From assembly GCF_022810445.1 (NCBI RefSeq), contig NZ_JAACGD010000072.1, positions 1-16,598 of the forward strand: a stretch of 16,598 bases of DNA, read 5' to 3'. Made by a program: the position numbers and the translations under genes. How positions within the stretch are numbered: the first letter of the stretch is position 1; every line of letters starts with the position of its first letter. The DNA is from Candidatus Cardinium sp. cBcalN2. Lineage in GTDB: Bacteria > Bacteroidota > Bacteroidia > Cytophagales > Amoebophilaceae. The notes under the pieces are model-generated. The model saw only the letters and a list, made by a program, of their open reading frames with translations, ran no database searches and had not been told where the DNA came from. Of the stretch, positions 1-7,750 are shown one piece after another.

Positions 1-1
1 A

Positions 2-76
2 AATATCAACTACTACAACTTAGCCTATCATCCAAACAGAAAAGCTGATGAAACTTGTATGAAGCTTATCGCTTAA
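2..76 (+). CDS. possible C-terminal end of an unidentified protein (cut by the window edge)
   Basis: Frame 2 is open from the first bases to a TAA at 74-76, giving 24 residues with a plausible mixed composition (ending KADETCMKLIA). If real, the gene runs convergently into pgk and overlaps its last codons by 11 nt. An open stretch this short can arise by chance, and no family can be recognised. The call rests only on the absence of stops and the natural-looking residues. Confidence 0.3.
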   Translation, partial: NINYYNLAYHPNRKADETCMKLIA

Positions 77-1256
77 GCACTTCTAAACTAGGTAACTTTC
101 TATCTGCTGCAATATAGGCGAGTAAAGCACTTCCCCCAGTGCAAATGTGGGAAAAATGATTTTCATATCCTATTTGTTTCATGGCAGCAGCAGTATCTCC
201 CCCTCCTACCATACTATAGGCACCTCGCTCAGTTGCCTGTGCAATAGCTTTTGCAATAGCCACTGTACCAGCTACACAATTATCCCGTTCAAATACCCCA
301 ATAGGACCAGCCCATAATATGGTCTTAGCCTTTGCAAGCAAAGTAGTAAAGTGGACTTGGGTAGCTGGACCAATGTCTACAATAGTAGAGCCATAGGGTA
401 TATGCGTAAGGAGTAGGGTAGATACCTGAACCTCTTTATTCCTTTCAGGAACCATTACAACATCTGTTGGCAGCCACAATTTACAATGTTTATGGTGCAT
501 CAGCTTATCAAATAACTTAGTGGCGATGGCTACTGCTGGATCATAGTTATCAAAAGAGCCTTGCGCCTCTTTTGCGTGGAAAAAAGGGTGGATAAGCCCT
601 CCACCAATCAATATATGATCTACATAACGAATTAAACCTTCAATAGGTTTTGCTTTATCTACCAGTTTATTACCACCCATAATAGCCACAAAAGGAGCTT
701 GGTCTGTGGCAAAAAGTTTATCAATAGCCGCTATCTCCTGTTCCAGCAAACAACCTGCATAACACTCTTTAAAGTAAGTGGGCAATAAACTAATAGAAAC
801 ATGGTTTCGATGAATGGTACCAAAAGCATCATTAATATAGACATCTGCCAGTGCAGCCAATGCTTGCGCAAAATGACTATCCCCTACTGTTTCTTCTTTG
901 TGAAAACGAATATTTTCAAGTAATAAAACACTACCCGGTTCTAATGTTTTTATACGGTCTTCTACCGCTTCACCTATACAACTGGGTAGAAAAACAACAG
1001 GCTGTTGCAATAAACTGGTCAAAATAGATAAAACACCCATTAAAGAATAGCGTTCTTCATAGCCATTTTTAGGTCTCCCAAAATGAGCAAGCAAAATAGC
1101 TATGCCACCATCTTTGATTACTTGTTGAATCGTTGGCAAACTAGCTCTAATACGTCGGTCATCGCTAATGGTACCTTGCTCCGTTATCGGCACGTTAAAA
1201 TCAACCCTTATGAGTACTTTTTTATCTTTAAAAGAAATTCCTTCAATACCAACCAT
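66..1256 (-). CDS. pgk: Phosphoglycerate kinase
   Basis: Cytosolic glycolytic enzyme that transfers phosphate between 1,3-bisphosphoglycerate and ADP, yielding ATP and 3-phosphoglycerate. The 396 residues match the usual bacterial length. Visible motifs: RVDFNVP (17-23) with substrate-binding D19/N21, R37 in RIRAS, AHFGRP (57-62), LLLENIRFHKEE, the H-R-N-H segment, WAGPIGVFE with the nucleotide-ribose glutamate, and GGGDT (351-355). Two motifs deviate: the usual GGAKVSDK reads GGNKLVDK, and the usual STGGGAS reads CTGGSAL (372-378). The catalytic and nucleotide residues I can check are kept, so the enzyme is probably active. The start at 1256 lies just before the first conserved strand; no clear Shine-Dalgarno precedes it. 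It is transcribed alone, opposite to the greA run. Confidence 0.97.
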   Translation of the reverse strand: MVGIEGISFKDKKVLIRVDFNVPITEQGTISDDRRIRASLPTIQQVIKDGGIAILLAHFGRPKNGYEERYSLMGVLSILTSLLQQPVVFLPSCIGEAVEDRIKTLEPGSVLLLENIRFHKEETVGDSHFAQALAALADVYINDAFGTIHRNHVSISLLPTYFKECYAGCLLEQEIAAIDKLFATDQAPFVAIMGGNKLVDKAKPIEGLIRYVDHILIGGGLIHPFFHAKEAQGSFDNYDPAVAIATKLFDKLMHHKHCKLWLPTDVVMVPERNKEVQVSTLLLTHIPYGSTIVDIGPATQVHFTTLLAKAKTILWAGPIGVFERDNCVAGTVAIAKAIAQATERGAYSMVGGGDTAAAMKQIGYENHFSHICTGGSALLAYIAADRKLPSLEVLKR

Positions 1257-1685
1257 GAAAAGGAAATTAATTTAATTTTAGAACAATTTTGATAATTTAA
1301 AAAATATTTTGGTAGTCCTAAAATAGTTAGGTGTTATATATTAGGTTTATTGACCAGCTTGCTTATGCTGAGCAATTTAGAGAATGTAAACACCAGATCG
1401 AAATGCTAATGGCCTAGCTATACAGGTTGCAAAAGCAAGTCTATGGCTAGTCTCTAGGTTAAATAGACCTAATGGCAAGAGATACGTTATTTTAGTCTTT
1501 TATTTTTTTATATTAGCGCTTTGGCCATGCGCTGGCACAGATAACGCTGCTTTAAAAGGAAGAAAATGCGATGTTATTCCTAATAGCAAACAACTAAAAT
1601 ATCTTTATTTTTTGCGGCTATTTTGCATACCAAAAAGTAAAATAAAGTAAAAACTAAAAGCATAACTTTTGTAAATACAATCAAT
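1257..1685. other. 429-bp region with no convincing gene
   Basis: AT-rich DNA between pgk and the small membrane-protein ORF. It should hold the pgk promoter (read leftwards), but no clear Bacteroidota promoter (TTG / TAnnTTTG) stands out. Two plus-strand open stretches, about 1334-1408 and 1390-1650, lack any ATG start and lie in different frames. They could be a decayed, frameshifted gene, or chance. Confidence 0.4.
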
Positions 1686-1850
1686 ATGAAAAGTAATATG
1701 AAAGCAGTTGCAAGATTTTTAGCCGTACTATTGGCTCTGCTGGCTATAGGTATGCATGGAGGTGTTGTAGTCATACCCATACTTTCAGGATATAAGTTTA
1801 GCATGTTATTTATTGCTTTCTTGTTCCTATTTGTATCTATAATTCTTTAA
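1686..1850 (+). CDS. small two-helix membrane protein, 54 aa, hypothetical
   Basis: ATG at 1686-1688 to TAA at 1848-1850. The product starts MKSNMKAVARF, with a positive N-terminus. It continues with a hydrophobic helix (about residues 9-22), a short GMHGG turn, a second hydrophobic stretch, a polar GYKFS bend, and a third hydrophobic run to the C-terminus. This fits a small inner-membrane protein with two or more helices, cytoplasmic N-terminus inferred from the positive residues. A second in-frame Met (residue 5) is an alternative start. The opposite strand is also open here (1580-1804), but its frame is less gene-like. I do not recognise a family and infer no function. It ends 122 bp upstream of greA. 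Confidence 0.5.
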   Translation: MKSNMKAVARFLAVLLALLAIGMHGGVVVIPILSGYKFSMLFIAFLFLFVSIIL

Positions 1851-1972
1851 CAATTAAAGTAAGGAAATGGAGCATTCGTTTAGCAGATAGCTAACCATAG
1901 TAAAAAATTGCTCAAGCAATGGAATCATTAGCATTGTAAACAATAATTAAAATCATAAAACATAGAATATCA

Positions 1973-2443
1973 ATGACCTATTATACAGAAGAAGGATTAG
2001 AGCGCATGAAGAAGGAGTTAAGTTGGTTAAAAAGCGAAGGTCGCATGCGTGTAGCCAATGACCTAGCAGAAGCACATAAAAAAGGAGATTTAAGTGAAAA
2101 TGCAGAATATGATGCTGCCAGAGATGCACAAGGCCTACTAGAAGCCAAGATTGCTGCCTTAGAAACTTTAGTAGCCAATGCCAGGGTATTAAAAGAGAGT
2201 GAAATTGACTTATCTAGAATTTCTATTCTTTCTAAAACACGAATCAGAAATAAAAAAACAGGCACAGAATCTGTTTTTATGCTTGTATCACAGGGTGAAG
2301 CAAATCTAAAGGAGGGTAAGATATCTATTGAATCCCCTATGGGAAAAGGATTGCTAGGTAAAAAAGTAGGAGAAATTGCCAAGGTTAACACCCCTTCTGG
2401 TATCATTGAATTAGAAGTTTTAAAAATCGGGTTAGATCTTTAA
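1973..2443 (+). CDS. greA: Transcription elongation factor GreA
   Basis: Binds the secondary channel of RNA polymerase and stimulates cleavage of the nascent RNA in backtracked complexes. At 156 residues it has the normal length (E. coli is 158). The N-terminal coiled coil spans about 1-75. Its tip carries GDLSENAEYDAA (38-49), with the two acidic residues D39 and E42 that help hold the active-site magnesium in polymerase. The C-terminal FKBP-like domain (about 80-156) ends in a typical GIIELEVLKI strand. The start is the first ATG and gives the expected MTYYTEEGLERM opening. It heads the plus-strand run that continues with the ferredoxin gene 80 bp later. Confidence 0.97.
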   Translation: MTYYTEEGLERMKKELSWLKSEGRMRVANDLAEAHKKGDLSENAEYDAARDAQGLLEAKIAALETLVANARVLKESEIDLSRISILSKTRIRNKKTGTESVFMLVSQGEANLKEGKISIESPMGKGLLGKKVGEIAKVNTPSGIIELEVLKIGLDL

Positions 2444-2454
2444 AAATTATCTTT

Positions 2455-2481
2455 ATAAAAGAAGTTGCTGTAATCTTTTAT
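2455..2481 (+). terminator. weak AT-rich hairpin after greA
   Basis: ATAAAAGA (2455-2462) and TCTTTTAT (2474-2481) form a perfect 8-bp stem with an 11-nt loop, 11 bp after the greA stop and followed by TTCT. It has only one G-C pair, so at best it is a weak terminator or a pause/processing site between greA and the ferredoxin gene. Confidence 0.25.
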
Positions 2482-2523
2482 TTCTATTAATTTAGTTGAG
2501 GAATAAAAATAATTTTAGAAGTT

Positions 2524-2868
2524 ATGGCTTTACGAATAACAGAGGCATGTATCAATTGCGGTGCATGTGCAGTTGAGTGCCCCAATACGGCTATATATGA
2601 GGGCGGAATAGATTGGCAATGGGCCGATGGTACCCAATTGAAAACAGTGGAGGTAAAAGGAGCCTTATTAGATGCCACCACACCACAGCCACCCTATGTA
2701 GATGATACATTTTATATTGTTACAGATAAATGTACGGAGTGTGTAGGTTTTCACGCAGAACCTCAATGCGCAGCCGTTTGCCCAGTAGATTGTTGTGTAT
2801 TAGACTTAGACCACCCAGAAACCAAGGAAGAATTGCTAGCAAAAAAGCAATTTTTACATGGGTGTTAA
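2524..2868 (+). CDS. 2[4Fe-4S] ferredoxin, Allochromatium type
   Basis: Small cytosolic electron carrier with two [4Fe-4S] clusters, 114 residues. The first Cys motif is C9-x2-C12-x2-C15-x3-C19-P. The second is C70-x2-C73-x8-C82-x3-C86-P. The eight-residue spacer in the second motif and the long insertion between motifs (about 21-69) mark the Alvin-type ferredoxin subgroup rather than the short clostridial type. C90 and C91 follow the second motif and are extra cysteines. The 3' end overlaps the next gene by 11 nt, suggesting translational coupling. Its redox partner is not in the window; pyruvate:ferredoxin oxidoreductase or Fe-S/isoprenoid enzymes are possibilities, but this is inference. 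Confidence 0.93.
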   Translation: MALRITEACINCGACAVECPNTAIYEGGIDWQWADGTQLKTVEVKGALLDATTPQPPYVDDTFYIVTDKCTECVGFHAEPQCAAVCPVDCCVLDLDHPETKEELLAKKQFLHGC

Positions 2869-3217
2869 AGAGGCTTACAAAAATATATTATATAATAAAA
2901 TCAATTATACAGTGGAATTACAGAGAGGATCAGATGAAGTTTATTCTAAAAGAGTAAATGCAGGGAAAAGAGTTTATTTCTTTGATATCAAGTCAACCAA
3001 AGGAAAAGACTATTACCTAACCATCACAGAAAGCAAGAAAAGAACAGAAGCAGATGGCATGTCTTATCAAAAACATAAAATCTTCCTATATAAGGAAGAT
3101 GTGAATAAATTTATTCGTGCGCTAAATGAGGTGGTTGATCACCTTAAAATAAATCTAATGGCTGATTATGATTTCGATCAATTTGATCGAAATGGAGAGG
3201 GACATCTAAACAAATAG
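2858..3217 (+). CDS. DUF3276 / PUR-alpha-like nucleic-acid-binding protein
   Basis: 119 residues. The core from about residue 26 to 98 (EVYSKRVNAGKR, YFFDIKSTKGKDYYLTITESKKR, then KHKIFLYKED) matches my memory of the DUF3276 family. This is a Bacteroidota group with a PUR fold of the kind found in PUR-alpha and Borrelia BpuR, which binds single-stranded DNA or RNA. The ATG at 2858 lies inside the ferredoxin gene in another frame. It is the only ATG before the conserved core, but adds about 25 residues that family members usually lack, so translation may instead begin at a non-ATG codon nearer residue 24. The C-terminus is acidic (DYDFDQFD). It probably acts as a cytoplasmic nucleic-acid-binding regulator; targets are unknown. 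Confidence 0.85.
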   Translation: MGVKEAYKNILYNKINYTVELQRGSDEVYSKRVNAGKRVYFFDIKSTKGKDYYLTITESKKRTEADGMSYQKHKIFLYKEDVNKFIRALNEVVDHLKINLMADYDFDQFDRNGEGHLNK

Positions 3218-3241
3218 GCTTTTATTCTATATACTCGATTC

Positions 3242-4339
3242 ATGGCTTTAAAATGTGGTCTTATTGGGTTGCCCAATGTAGGCAAATCTATGTTGTTTAA
3301 TGGGTTATCAAATGGCAATGCGGCTTCTGCGAATTTCCCCTTTTGTACCATAGAGCCCAATGTGGGCGTAGTAGCGGTACCAGATTCGCGTATGGAATTG
3401 CTTGCCGAATTGGCCCATTCTAAAAATAAGATACCTACCGTTATAGAATTTGTAGATATAGCTGGACTAGTCAAAGATGCCCATCAAGGCGAAGGACTGG
3501 GTAATAAATTCCTTAGCCATATTCGAGAAGTGGATGCGATTGTACATGTCATCAGATGTTTTGAAGATGAGGATGTAATACACGTAGCCGGTGGTGTAGA
3601 CCCTATTTTTGACAAACAGATTATTGACCATGAACTCCGGTGCAAGGATATCGATAGCTTAACCAAAAGGTTGGATAAAATGGGTAAGCTTGCCAAGCAC
3701 GGACCTAAAACCCAACAACGAAGCTTAGAGCTCTTAAACTTCTTTTTAACCGCATTAAAAGAAGGTCGTGATGCACGTACCATTGAAGTAGCTGCAGCAG
3801 ATCAACCATTGATAGATGATTGGCAACTCTTAACTGCCAAGCCTGTTATTTACTTTGCCAATGTAGATGAAGCCACCATACTGGGCAAAAAGAATCCTCA
3901 CCTGACTGCTTTACAAGCAGCTATTGCTCAAGAAAATAGCAAGGTAATTATGGGTTCTACCGCGTTAGAAGCACAACTCAATGGCCTAAATGATGAAGAT
4001 AAATCTTTTTTTCTAAAGGAATATAACCTGATAGAATCGGCATTAGACAAACTGATTCAATCAGCTTATGCCTTGTTGCAACTGATTACCTATTTTACAG
4101 TAGGGCCACAAGAAGTACGGGCATGGACCATTCAAAAAGGCACCAAAGCCCCTCAAGCAGCCAGCGTGATTCATACAGATTTCCAACGCGGATTTATTAA
4201 AGCAGAAGTTATTGCTTTTGAGGACTATAAAACTTATAAAAGTGAAAGTAGCTGCCGTGAGGCGGGCAAACTACGCATAGAAGGTAAGGATTATATAGTC
4301 CAAGATGGTGACGTAATGCTTTTCCGTTTTAATGTGTAG
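3242..4339 (+). CDS. ychF: Ribosome-binding ATPase YchF (OLA1/Obg family)
   Basis: An Obg-like P-loop protein that prefers ATP over GTP, binds ribosomes and is linked to stress and redox responses in other bacteria. At 365 residues it has the family length. Walker A/G1 is GLPNVGKS (9-16). The switch I region contains NFPFCTIEPNVG. G3 is D72-x2-G75, followed by the family signature QGEGLGNKFL. The specificity loop reads N207-V-D-E210 instead of the GTPase NKxD, as expected for ATP binding. The C-terminal TGS domain starts near residue 280 (TYFTVGPQEVRAW, then GFIKAEVIAFEDY). It follows the PUR gene by 24 bp and precedes the CPBP gene by 24 bp, so one transcript is likely. Confidence 0.97.
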   Translation: MALKCGLIGLPNVGKSMLFNGLSNGNAASANFPFCTIEPNVGVVAVPDSRMELLAELAHSKNKIPTVIEFVDIAGLVKDAHQGEGLGNKFLSHIREVDAIVHVIRCFEDEDVIHVAGGVDPIFDKQIIDHELRCKDIDSLTKRLDKMGKLAKHGPKTQQRSLELLNFFLTALKEGRDARTIEVAAADQPLIDDWQLLTAKPVIYFANVDEATILGKKNPHLTALQAAIAQENSKVIMGSTALEAQLNGLNDEDKSFFLKEYNLIESALDKLIQSAYALLQLITYFTVGPQEVRAWTIQKGTKAPQAASVIHTDFQRGFIKAEVIAFEDYKTYKSESSCREAGKLRIEGKDYIVQDGDVMLFRFNV

Positions 4340-4363
4340 GTTTCCCTAAACTGCATATATTAG

Positions 4364-5227
4364 ATGAAGACTACCTACCTTCTTTTAATCTTGACCATAA
4401 TCGTTGCTTTGTTTTGTAAGAAAAGACAACCTGCCTATTTATTCATCATAATAACCAATTTATCAGCTTGGTACCAAGGTCTAATCCACATGATTGGGAT
4501 CTCTGCTTTAGTCTTATTTGCCTCTGCTAACTATATCTATTTATACCTACAGTTACACAAAGTCGTAAAGATTTTATTACGTGTAATGATATATGGGTTT
4601 ATCTTAGCAACTGCCCTTCATTGGCTTCCAGGTTTTGTTAATTTATTGGTTATCAATCAGGTAAAAATATCACCATTATCTATACCCTTTTCAATGTATG
4701 TAAACTTTGATCAGCCTATGGTTATACTGATTCTTTATGTTATGCATGATCTCTATTGGTTAGAAAAAAACCATAAACAAAGCTATCAACAGCTGATAAA
4801 GTATACGCTTTTGCCCTATCTATCTTCTATTCCACTCGTCCTTATACCCGCTTACCTAAGCGGTTGTATAGTATTTGAGCCTCATATGCCAGATATATTA
4901 TGCATATGGGCGATAAATAATTTATTTTTAGTCTGTATGGCAGAAGAAATCATTTTTCGTGGTTTGTTACAAAAGGCCTTACAAAATGGTTTAAAAAAGT
5001 ATAGCAACAAAAGCGCGTTATTAGCCATTATCATTACTTCTTCTCTATTTGGCATGGCCCATTTCCAGGGTGGGTTTATCTATATTGGATTGGCCACTAT
5101 GGCTAGTTGCTTATACGGATATAGTTATTACAAAACAGGCAAAATAGTGTGCTCGATGATGGTTCATTTTGCATTAAATTTACTGCATATATTACTATTT
5201 ACTTATCCTATGGCAATTACTAGATAG
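4364..5227 (+). CDS. CPBP-family intramembrane glutamic endopeptidase (Rce1/CAAX-protease-like)
   Basis: 287-residue multi-pass membrane protein. All three CPBP (Abi) motifs are visible in the last third: E194-E195-x3-R199 (AEEIIFRGLL), F229-x3-H233 (FGMAHF) and H268-x3-N272 (HFALN). These form the catalytic site in Rce1. At least six hydrophobic segments are visible, including about 5-17, 25-55, 68-100, 115-128, 145-170 and 175-192; the N-terminal ones are less conserved in the family. Bacterial members include bacteriocin self-immunity proteins and processing proteases. Nothing here identifies a substrate, so the function is open. It follows ychF by 24 bp and probably shares its transcript. 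The final hydrophobic helix runs close to the C-terminus. Confidence 0.88.
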   Translation: MKTTYLLLILTIIVALFCKKRQPAYLFIIITNLSAWYQGLIHMIGISALVLFASANYIYLYLQLHKVVKILLRVMIYGFILATALHWLPGFVNLLVINQVKISPLSIPFSMYVNFDQPMVILILYVMHDLYWLEKNHKQSYQQLIKYTLLPYLSSIPLVLIPAYLSGCIVFEPHMPDILCIWAINNLFLVCMAEEIIFRGLLQKALQNGLKKYSNKSALLAIIITSSLFGMAHFQGGFIYIGLATMASCLYGYSYYKTGKIVCSMMVHFALNLLHILLFTYPMAITR

Positions 5228-5253
5228 GATCGCTAATTGACCGCTTATAAAAC

Positions 5254-5304
5254 CCATTGCTAATGGCATTAATGATCATTAATAGATAGCTTTTGTCAAG
5301 CTAT
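5254..5304. repeat. cluster of three palindromes before the nuclease gene
   Basis: Three symmetrical sequences stand in a row. CCATT-GCT-AATGG is at 5254-5266. The perfect 16-bp palindrome ATTAATGATCATTAAT is at 5268-5283. The stem-loop ATAGCTT-TTGTC-AAGCTAT is at 5286-5304. The last ends 24 bp before the nuclease start. They could be an operator, a terminator or attenuator for the upstream run, or a recombination site; no T-run follows to make a standard terminator. Confidence 0.5.
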
Positions 5305-5328
5305 ACTCCATTTTAATCGATTAGTTCA

Positions 5329-6327
5329 ATGGACAAAAAAAATAAAGCAAACAAACCACACGACAAATTTTTTAAGCAAACCTTTGGTAGAAAAGACGTA
5401 GCATTATCTTTTCTAGAAGCCAGGTTGCCAAAAGAAATTTTCGATCAAATAGACCAAGATAGCCTACTATTGACCAATAGAGAGTTTGTGAGCCCTACAG
5501 GTAAAAATAGAAATAGTGACTGTATGTTTAAAACCCTTATTAAGGGTACACAAAATTACCTCTATGTTCACATAGAGCATCAGTCTCAAGAAAATCCATT
5601 AATGTTAGTGAGGTTTTTAGAGTATAATGCAGCCTTAATCAGGCAGCATATAAGTGAACATGGAAACACATCTTTACCAGCTATCATAAACACCTGTTTG
5701 TACAATGGCAATAAGCCGTATAAAGGTCCTACTAATTTTCATGATTTATTTCCTCATTTAAAACAGGTAGCAAGCTATATGTTTGCAGGTTTTCATTTAG
5801 TAGATCTACATATTACAGCAAACGAAGAACTCCTCACTTGGAAACAAGCAGCGGGAGCTTCACTAATCCTAAAGCAAGGTATCCATCGGGACTTTTGTAA
5901 GTGGCTACCTGGCCACCAACAACTATTGCTCAATCTAGAAAAAAAAGGGTATATTCCTTATATTAGTAATATTCTTTGGTACATACTATCAATAGACGAT
6001 CATACCAATGCAGTTGAATTACTTGATCCAAGATTAAAATCAATAGCCATGTCATTAGCAGAACGATTCAGGCAAAAGGGTATTCAAATAGGTAAAGAGA
6101 AAGGTAAAATAGAAGGTATACAACTCGGAGAACAAAAAGGTAAGTTAGAAGGTAAGTTAGAAGGTAAGTTAGAAGGTAAGCTAGAAGGCAGGTTAGAAGG
6201 CAGGTTAGAAGGAGAAAAAGAAAAAGCACGCTCTATAGCTAAGGCAATGCTCCAGGAAGGTGAGGCACTAGAAAAAATTATACGTTTTACTGGTTTATCG
6301 TTATCTGATATTAAAATACTTGCTTAG
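5329..6327 (+). CDS. Rpn-family PD-(D/E)XK nuclease / putative transposase (PF04754-like)
   Basis: 332 residues. The N-terminus opens with the family signature PHDKFFKQTF (10-19). Next come D64 (NSDCMFK) and, after a hydrophobic strand (YLYVHI), E83-H84-Q85-S86. This is the D...ExQ arrangement of the PD-(D/E)XK fold in Rpn proteins, which promote RecA-independent recombination in E. coli; the remaining conserved LVRFLEYNAALIRQHI helix follows. The middle (about 110-240) has no motif I can name. Residues 245-300 are a charged repetitive stretch with GK(L/I)EG units, then a short C-terminal domain ending SLSDIKILA. Such proteins are common and multi-copy in symbiont genomes and act as solitary mobile-type genes. 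All motif residues are intact, so I treat it as functional. The start ATG follows a palindrome cluster. Confidence 0.87.
   Translation: MDKKNKANKPHDKFFKQTFGRKDVALSFLEARLPKEIFDQIDQDSLLLTNREFVSPTGKNRNSDCMFKTLIKGTQNYLYVHIEHQSQENPLMLVRFLEYNAALIRQHISEHGNTSLPAIINTCLYNGNKPYKGPTNFHDLFPHLKQVASYMFAGFHLVDLHITANEELLTWKQAAGASLILKQGIHRDFCKWLPGHQQLLLNLEKKGYIPYISNILWYILSIDDHTNAVELLDPRLKSIAMSLAERFRQKGIQIGKEKGKIEGIQLGEQKGKLEGKLEGKLEGKLEGRLEGRLEGEKEKARSIAKAMLQEGEALEKIIRFTGLSLSDIKILA
6139..6210 (+). repeat. six 12-bp in-frame tandem repeats in the nuclease gene
   Basis: Consensus GGTAAGTTAGAA. Three copies are identical (6139-6174), the fourth is GGTAAGCTAGAA, and the fifth and sixth are GGCAGGTTAGAA. They encode GKLE x4 then GRLE x2 (residues 271-294). 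Because the unit is a multiple of three, gain or loss of copies changes length but not frame. The identity of neighbouring units points to recent slippage. Confidence 0.95.
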
Positions 6328-6584
6328 TTTGTTATCTTCATTAATAACAATCAGATCTTCGGCTTAACCTTGTAAATATTTTTTAGGCCATAGGTCGCTG
6401 CAGTAACTTTACACTATGCCTCTAAATATTTCATATCTGTACCCATTTTTATCTTATTTTTTTGTTTAATGATTCCTCTCCATTAAACGTTTTTCTTTTT
6501 AAGATCAGACCCAAAGTACAGGTTACATAAAAAAGAAACGCTAGTCAATAAAGAAAAAGATAGTATATTTTTTTAATCAACTTT

Positions 6585-7676
6585 ATGTCGAACGACTTAG
6601 AAAACTATTTACCACCCCAATCCATTTATAATTTAACAGAAAAAGAGTTACTCTTTTGGCTCGAAGAACGAGGTGAAAAAGCCTTCCGTGCTGCCCAAAT
6701 TTGGAAATGGCTCTATCAAAAACGGGTGAGTAGCTTTAGTGAAATGAGTGACTTAAGTTTAACGACCAGGTCACTACTGGATGAGCATTTTGTATTAAAA
6801 ACCATGTCAGAAGATAAGGTTCAATATGCCAAAGATGGAACGATCAAGTGTTTGTTCAAACTGAGAGATGGTCATTTAATTGAAACAGTTCTAATGGAAC
6901 ATAGCTATGGTCTATCTATTTGTGTTACCACACAAGTGGGGTGTAATATTGGTTGTAGTTTTTGTGCGAGTGGCCTTTTAAGTAAAAAAAGAGACTTAAC
7001 AACAGGTGAAATAGTAGAGCAACTGATCCACATGCAAAAAAAGTTGGATATAGCACAGAAAAGAATTAGCCATATTGTAGTTATGGGTATTGGCGAACCT
7101 TTCGATAATTATGACCATGTATTACGCTTTATACATATTGTTAACCATGCAAAAGGGCTCGCTATTGGTGCACGCCATATTACGGTTTCTACAAGTGGAC
7201 TAGATGGCAAAATTAAAGCCTTTGCACATGAAGGCCTACAGGTAAATCTTGCGCTTTCTTTACATGCAGCCAATAACCTACTGCGTACACAGATTATGAA
7301 GCTCAATAAAGCTATTCCTATAGAAAAGCTTATGGAAGCCATTGATTACTATTTAGATATAACAAACAGACGGGTAACCTTTGAGTACATTCTACTTAAA
7401 GATATAAATGACTTAGAAGCATGTGCTTTTGAGCTAGCTAATTTAATTATATCACGTAAGCAACGACATCTGATTCATGTCAATCTTATTCCCTATAATC
7501 CTGTAGATGAATTAGATCATTATAAGCGCAGTACCCCAAAAGCCATACATCGTTTTGTTTCCACCTTACGTGCACAGGGGATTTATGCAGTGGTGCGTGG
7601 GGAACATGGTACAGATATTGATGCGGCTTGTGGACAATTGCGGAGCAAACAGCTACAGCATAAACTAAGCGGCTGA
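6585..7676 (+). CDS. rlmN: Dual-specificity 23S rRNA / tRNA (adenine-C2) methyltransferase RlmN
   Basis: Radical-SAM enzyme that methylates C2 of A2503 in 23S rRNA and A37 in some tRNAs. It is cytosolic and 363 residues long (family about 350-390). The 4Fe-4S/SAM motif is C120-x3-C124-x2-C127. The second cluster-proximal cysteine (E. coli C118) corresponds to C113 in [10 protein letters not shown]. The methyl-carrying cysteine is C349 in DIDAACGQL. Other signatures are [22 protein letters not shown] and [10 protein letters not shown]. Details such as [21 protein letters not shown] and [14 protein letters not shown] agree better with my memory of the Bacillus YloN form than with Bacteroidota RlmN, hinting at transfer. 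It is monocistronic, with 257 bp before it and a repeat after it. Confidence 0.96.
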   Translation: MSNDLENYLPPQSIYNLTEKELLFWLEERGEKAFRAAQIWKWLYQKRVSSFSEMSDLSLTTRSLLDEHFVLKTMSEDKVQYAKDGTIKCLFKLRDGHLIETVLMEHSYGLSICVTTQVGCNIGCSFCASGLLSKKRDLTTGEIVEQLIHMQKKLDIAQKRISHIVVMGIGEPFDNYDHVLRFIHIVNHAKGLAIGARHITVSTSGLDGKIKAFAHEGLQVNLALSLHAANNLLRTQIMKLNKAIPIEKLMEAIDYYLDITNRRVTFEYILLKDINDLEACAFELANLIISRKQRHLIHVNLIPYNPVDELDHYKRSTPKAIHRFVSTLRAQGIYAVVRGEHGTDIDAACGQLRSKQLQHKLSG

Positions 7677-7750
7677 TTCAGGCGGCTAGTTTTGGTATAA
7701 ATGATTGAAAAATAGTAACTTGGTTGATACGGATTAAGCGGTGTAGGACC

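Noticed and set aside
1580..1804. 74-residue minus-strand open frame opposite the small membrane protein
   Set aside because: Its hydrophobic part mirrors the plus-strand gene, its first third is low-quality sequence, and the plus-strand frame has the better start and helix pattern. Not fully excluded.
1981..2406. 141-residue open frame opposite greA
   Set aside because: Antisense shadow of a certain gene; Ser/Leu-rich, no recognisable motif.
6331..6348. GTTAT/ATAAC hairpin after the nuclease gene as a terminator
   Set aside because: Only a 5-bp AT-rich stem and no T-run follows.
6488..6541. CGTTTTTCTTTTT / AAAAAAGAAACG pairing upstream of rlmN
   Set aside because: Mostly A/T homopolymer pairing expected by chance in AT-rich DNA.
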